Of a DNA stretch of 64,000 nt, positions 63,219 through 64,000 are shown piece after piece. The DNA comes from an uncultured Gemmatimonadales bacterium (GTDB lineage Bacteria > Gemmatimonadota > Gemmatimonadetes > Gemmatimonadales > GWC2-71-9). Position 1 is the stretch's first letter; the number at the start of each line of letters is the position of its first letter. The translations under genes and the position numbers were made by a program. The DNA lies in the NCBI GenBank assembly GCA_947259405.1, contig CAMYLY010000001.1, positions 124,001 to 188,000 of the forward strand, written 5' to 3'. The notes beneath the pieces were generated by a model. It did no database searches, was not told where the DNA came from, and saw only the letters and a list, made by a program, of their open reading frames with translations.

Positions 63219-64000
63219 ATGACCGAGAGTTCGACACGCGAAAAGGCCACCGGGCCGCAGTTCATGGCCGAGGGCCTGCGACCGTCGGGAGCGGTCCACC
63301 GCAATCTCGACCCACACGCGTTGATTGAGCATGCCCTCCGACGGCACGAAGGCCAGGTCGTCCGCGAGGGACCGTTCAACGCGATTACCACACCACACAC
63401 CGGCCGGTCTCCCAATGACAAGTTCGTTGTCGAGGAACCCGGTTCGCAGGGTCAAATCTGGTGGGGGAAGGTCAACCAGCCCCTTTCCCTCGAACACTTT
63501 CACCGCCTGCGCGATGATGTGCGCGAGTACTTGAGTGACCAGCCGGAACTCTTCGTGATGGATCTGTTTGCGGGAGCCGATCGCAACTATCGCATCCGCG
63601 TTCGATTCGTCACGACCAACGCGTGGCACGCACTATTCGTGCGCAACATGTTTTTACGGCCTAAACCGGGTGACCTCGAGGGGTTTGAACCCGACTTCAC
63701 TGTGCTGCACGCCCCCGAAATGCAGGCAGACTCTGAACGGCACGGCACACGGACGGGCACGTTTGTCACGCTCAACTTTGGCGAGCACCTGGCAGTGATC
63801 GGCGGTACGCGGTACGCGGGCGAGATGAAGAAGTCGATGTTCACCGTGCTCAACTACGTGTATCCGCGGCGTGGCATTCTTTCGATGCACTGCTCGGCTA
63901 ACGTCGGGCCCGAAGGCGATGTGGCCGTGTTCTTCGGACTGTCAGGGACCGGCAAGACCACACTGTCCGCCGACGCGAGCCGCGGACTCATTGGCGACGA
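63219..64000 (+). CDS. pckA: phosphoenolpyruvate carboxykinase (ATP), N-terminal part (3' truncated by window edge)
   Basis: Converts oxaloacetate to phosphoenolpyruvate for gluconeogenesis. The 260 residues present include NAITTPHTGRSPNDKFVVEE, FVMDLFAGAD, RVRFVTTNAWHALFVRNMF, GGTRYAGEMKKSMFTVLNY and the P-loop GLSGTGKTTLSAD beginning at residue 240, all diagnostic of the ATP-type enzyme. The ATG at 63219 gives the standard N-terminus; an ATG at 63182 is out of frame. Together with aceBAK it fits growth on C2 compounds. Confidence 0.95.
   Translation, partial: MTESSTREKATGPQFMAEGLRPSGAVHRNLDPHALIEHALRRHEGQVVREGPFNAITTPHTGRSPNDKFVVEEPGSQGQIWWGKVNQPLSLEHFHRLRDDVREYLSDQPELFVMDLFAGADRNYRIRVRFVTTNAWHALFVRNMFLRPKPGDLEGFEPDFTVLHAPEMQADSERHGTRTGTFVTLNFGEHLAVIGGTRYAGEMKKSMFTVLNYVYPRRGILSMHCSANVGPEGDVAVFFGLSGTGKTTLSADASRGLIGD

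Overview
The window is a stretch of GC-rich chromosome from a free-living, diderm heterotroph. Several features suggest Gemmatimonadota: many small exported lipoproteins, a DUF5916/CBM9-like outer-membrane protein, a BNR-propeller protein with a dockerin-like tail, a CCGCCTTA-type tandem octamer, and fused FtcD. This placement is an inference from style and gene content; there is no rRNA to confirm it. No CRISPR array, prophage or intact insertion sequence was seen. One tRNA gene (Ile, GAT) is present.

Layout. 1-3.9 kb: the glyoxylate-bypass set aceB (5' truncated), aceA and aceK. 4-17 kb: an accessory zone of exported proteins, lipoproteins and small genes. It holds a lipoprotein frameshifted by an 11-bp tandem duplication, DUF2164, DUF5916, a di-haem peroxidase operon, a Cys-rich/HTH protein, an FmdB zinc ribbon and a serine hydrolase. 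17.2-19.6 kb (minus strand): typA, a short acidic protein, tRNA-Ile and its terminator. 19.7-23.5 kb: a coupled three-gene surface locus (IPT/TIG lipoprotein, propeller protein with dockerin-like tail, small lipoprotein). 23.5-34.4 kb: a CNNM/CorC protein converges on a minus-strand operon of DUF58, BatA-like, mfd, a parvulin lipoprotein, surA and pdxA. 34.5-39.8 kb: a DUF4384-like exported protein, an M24 peptidase, argE and ftcD. 39.8-48.9 kb: a nearly gapless run of lepA, ROK kinase, PfkB kinase, HATPase, STAS-like/wHTH, Cys/Met PLP enzyme, ftsE, ftsX and an EnvC-like activator. 48.9-56 kb: a TetR-controlled efflux operon (TetR, TolC, HlyD, two ABC ATPases, two ABC-2 permeases) with a perfect 16-bp palindrome in its promoter. 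56-59.4 kb: a MerR-like coiled-coil protein, pcm, an exported SurE and an alkaline phosphatase. 59.5-63.1 kb: a metal-uptake locus (small exported protein, porin-like protein, substrate-binding protein, ABC-3 permease) without an ATPase gene. 63.2 kb to the end: pckA, truncated by the window edge.

How the genes work together. aceBAK and pckA fit growth on acetate or fatty acids with gluconeogenesis. surA, the second parvulin, the efflux pump and ftsEX/EnvC serve the envelope. The most promising material for new biology is (i) the dockerin-like/lipoprotein surface locus, (ii) the HATPase plus STAS-like/wHTH pair translationally coupled to ftsEX-envC, and (iii) promoters whose -10 box lies only 5-7 nt before the start codon, implying leaderless mRNAs for several genes.
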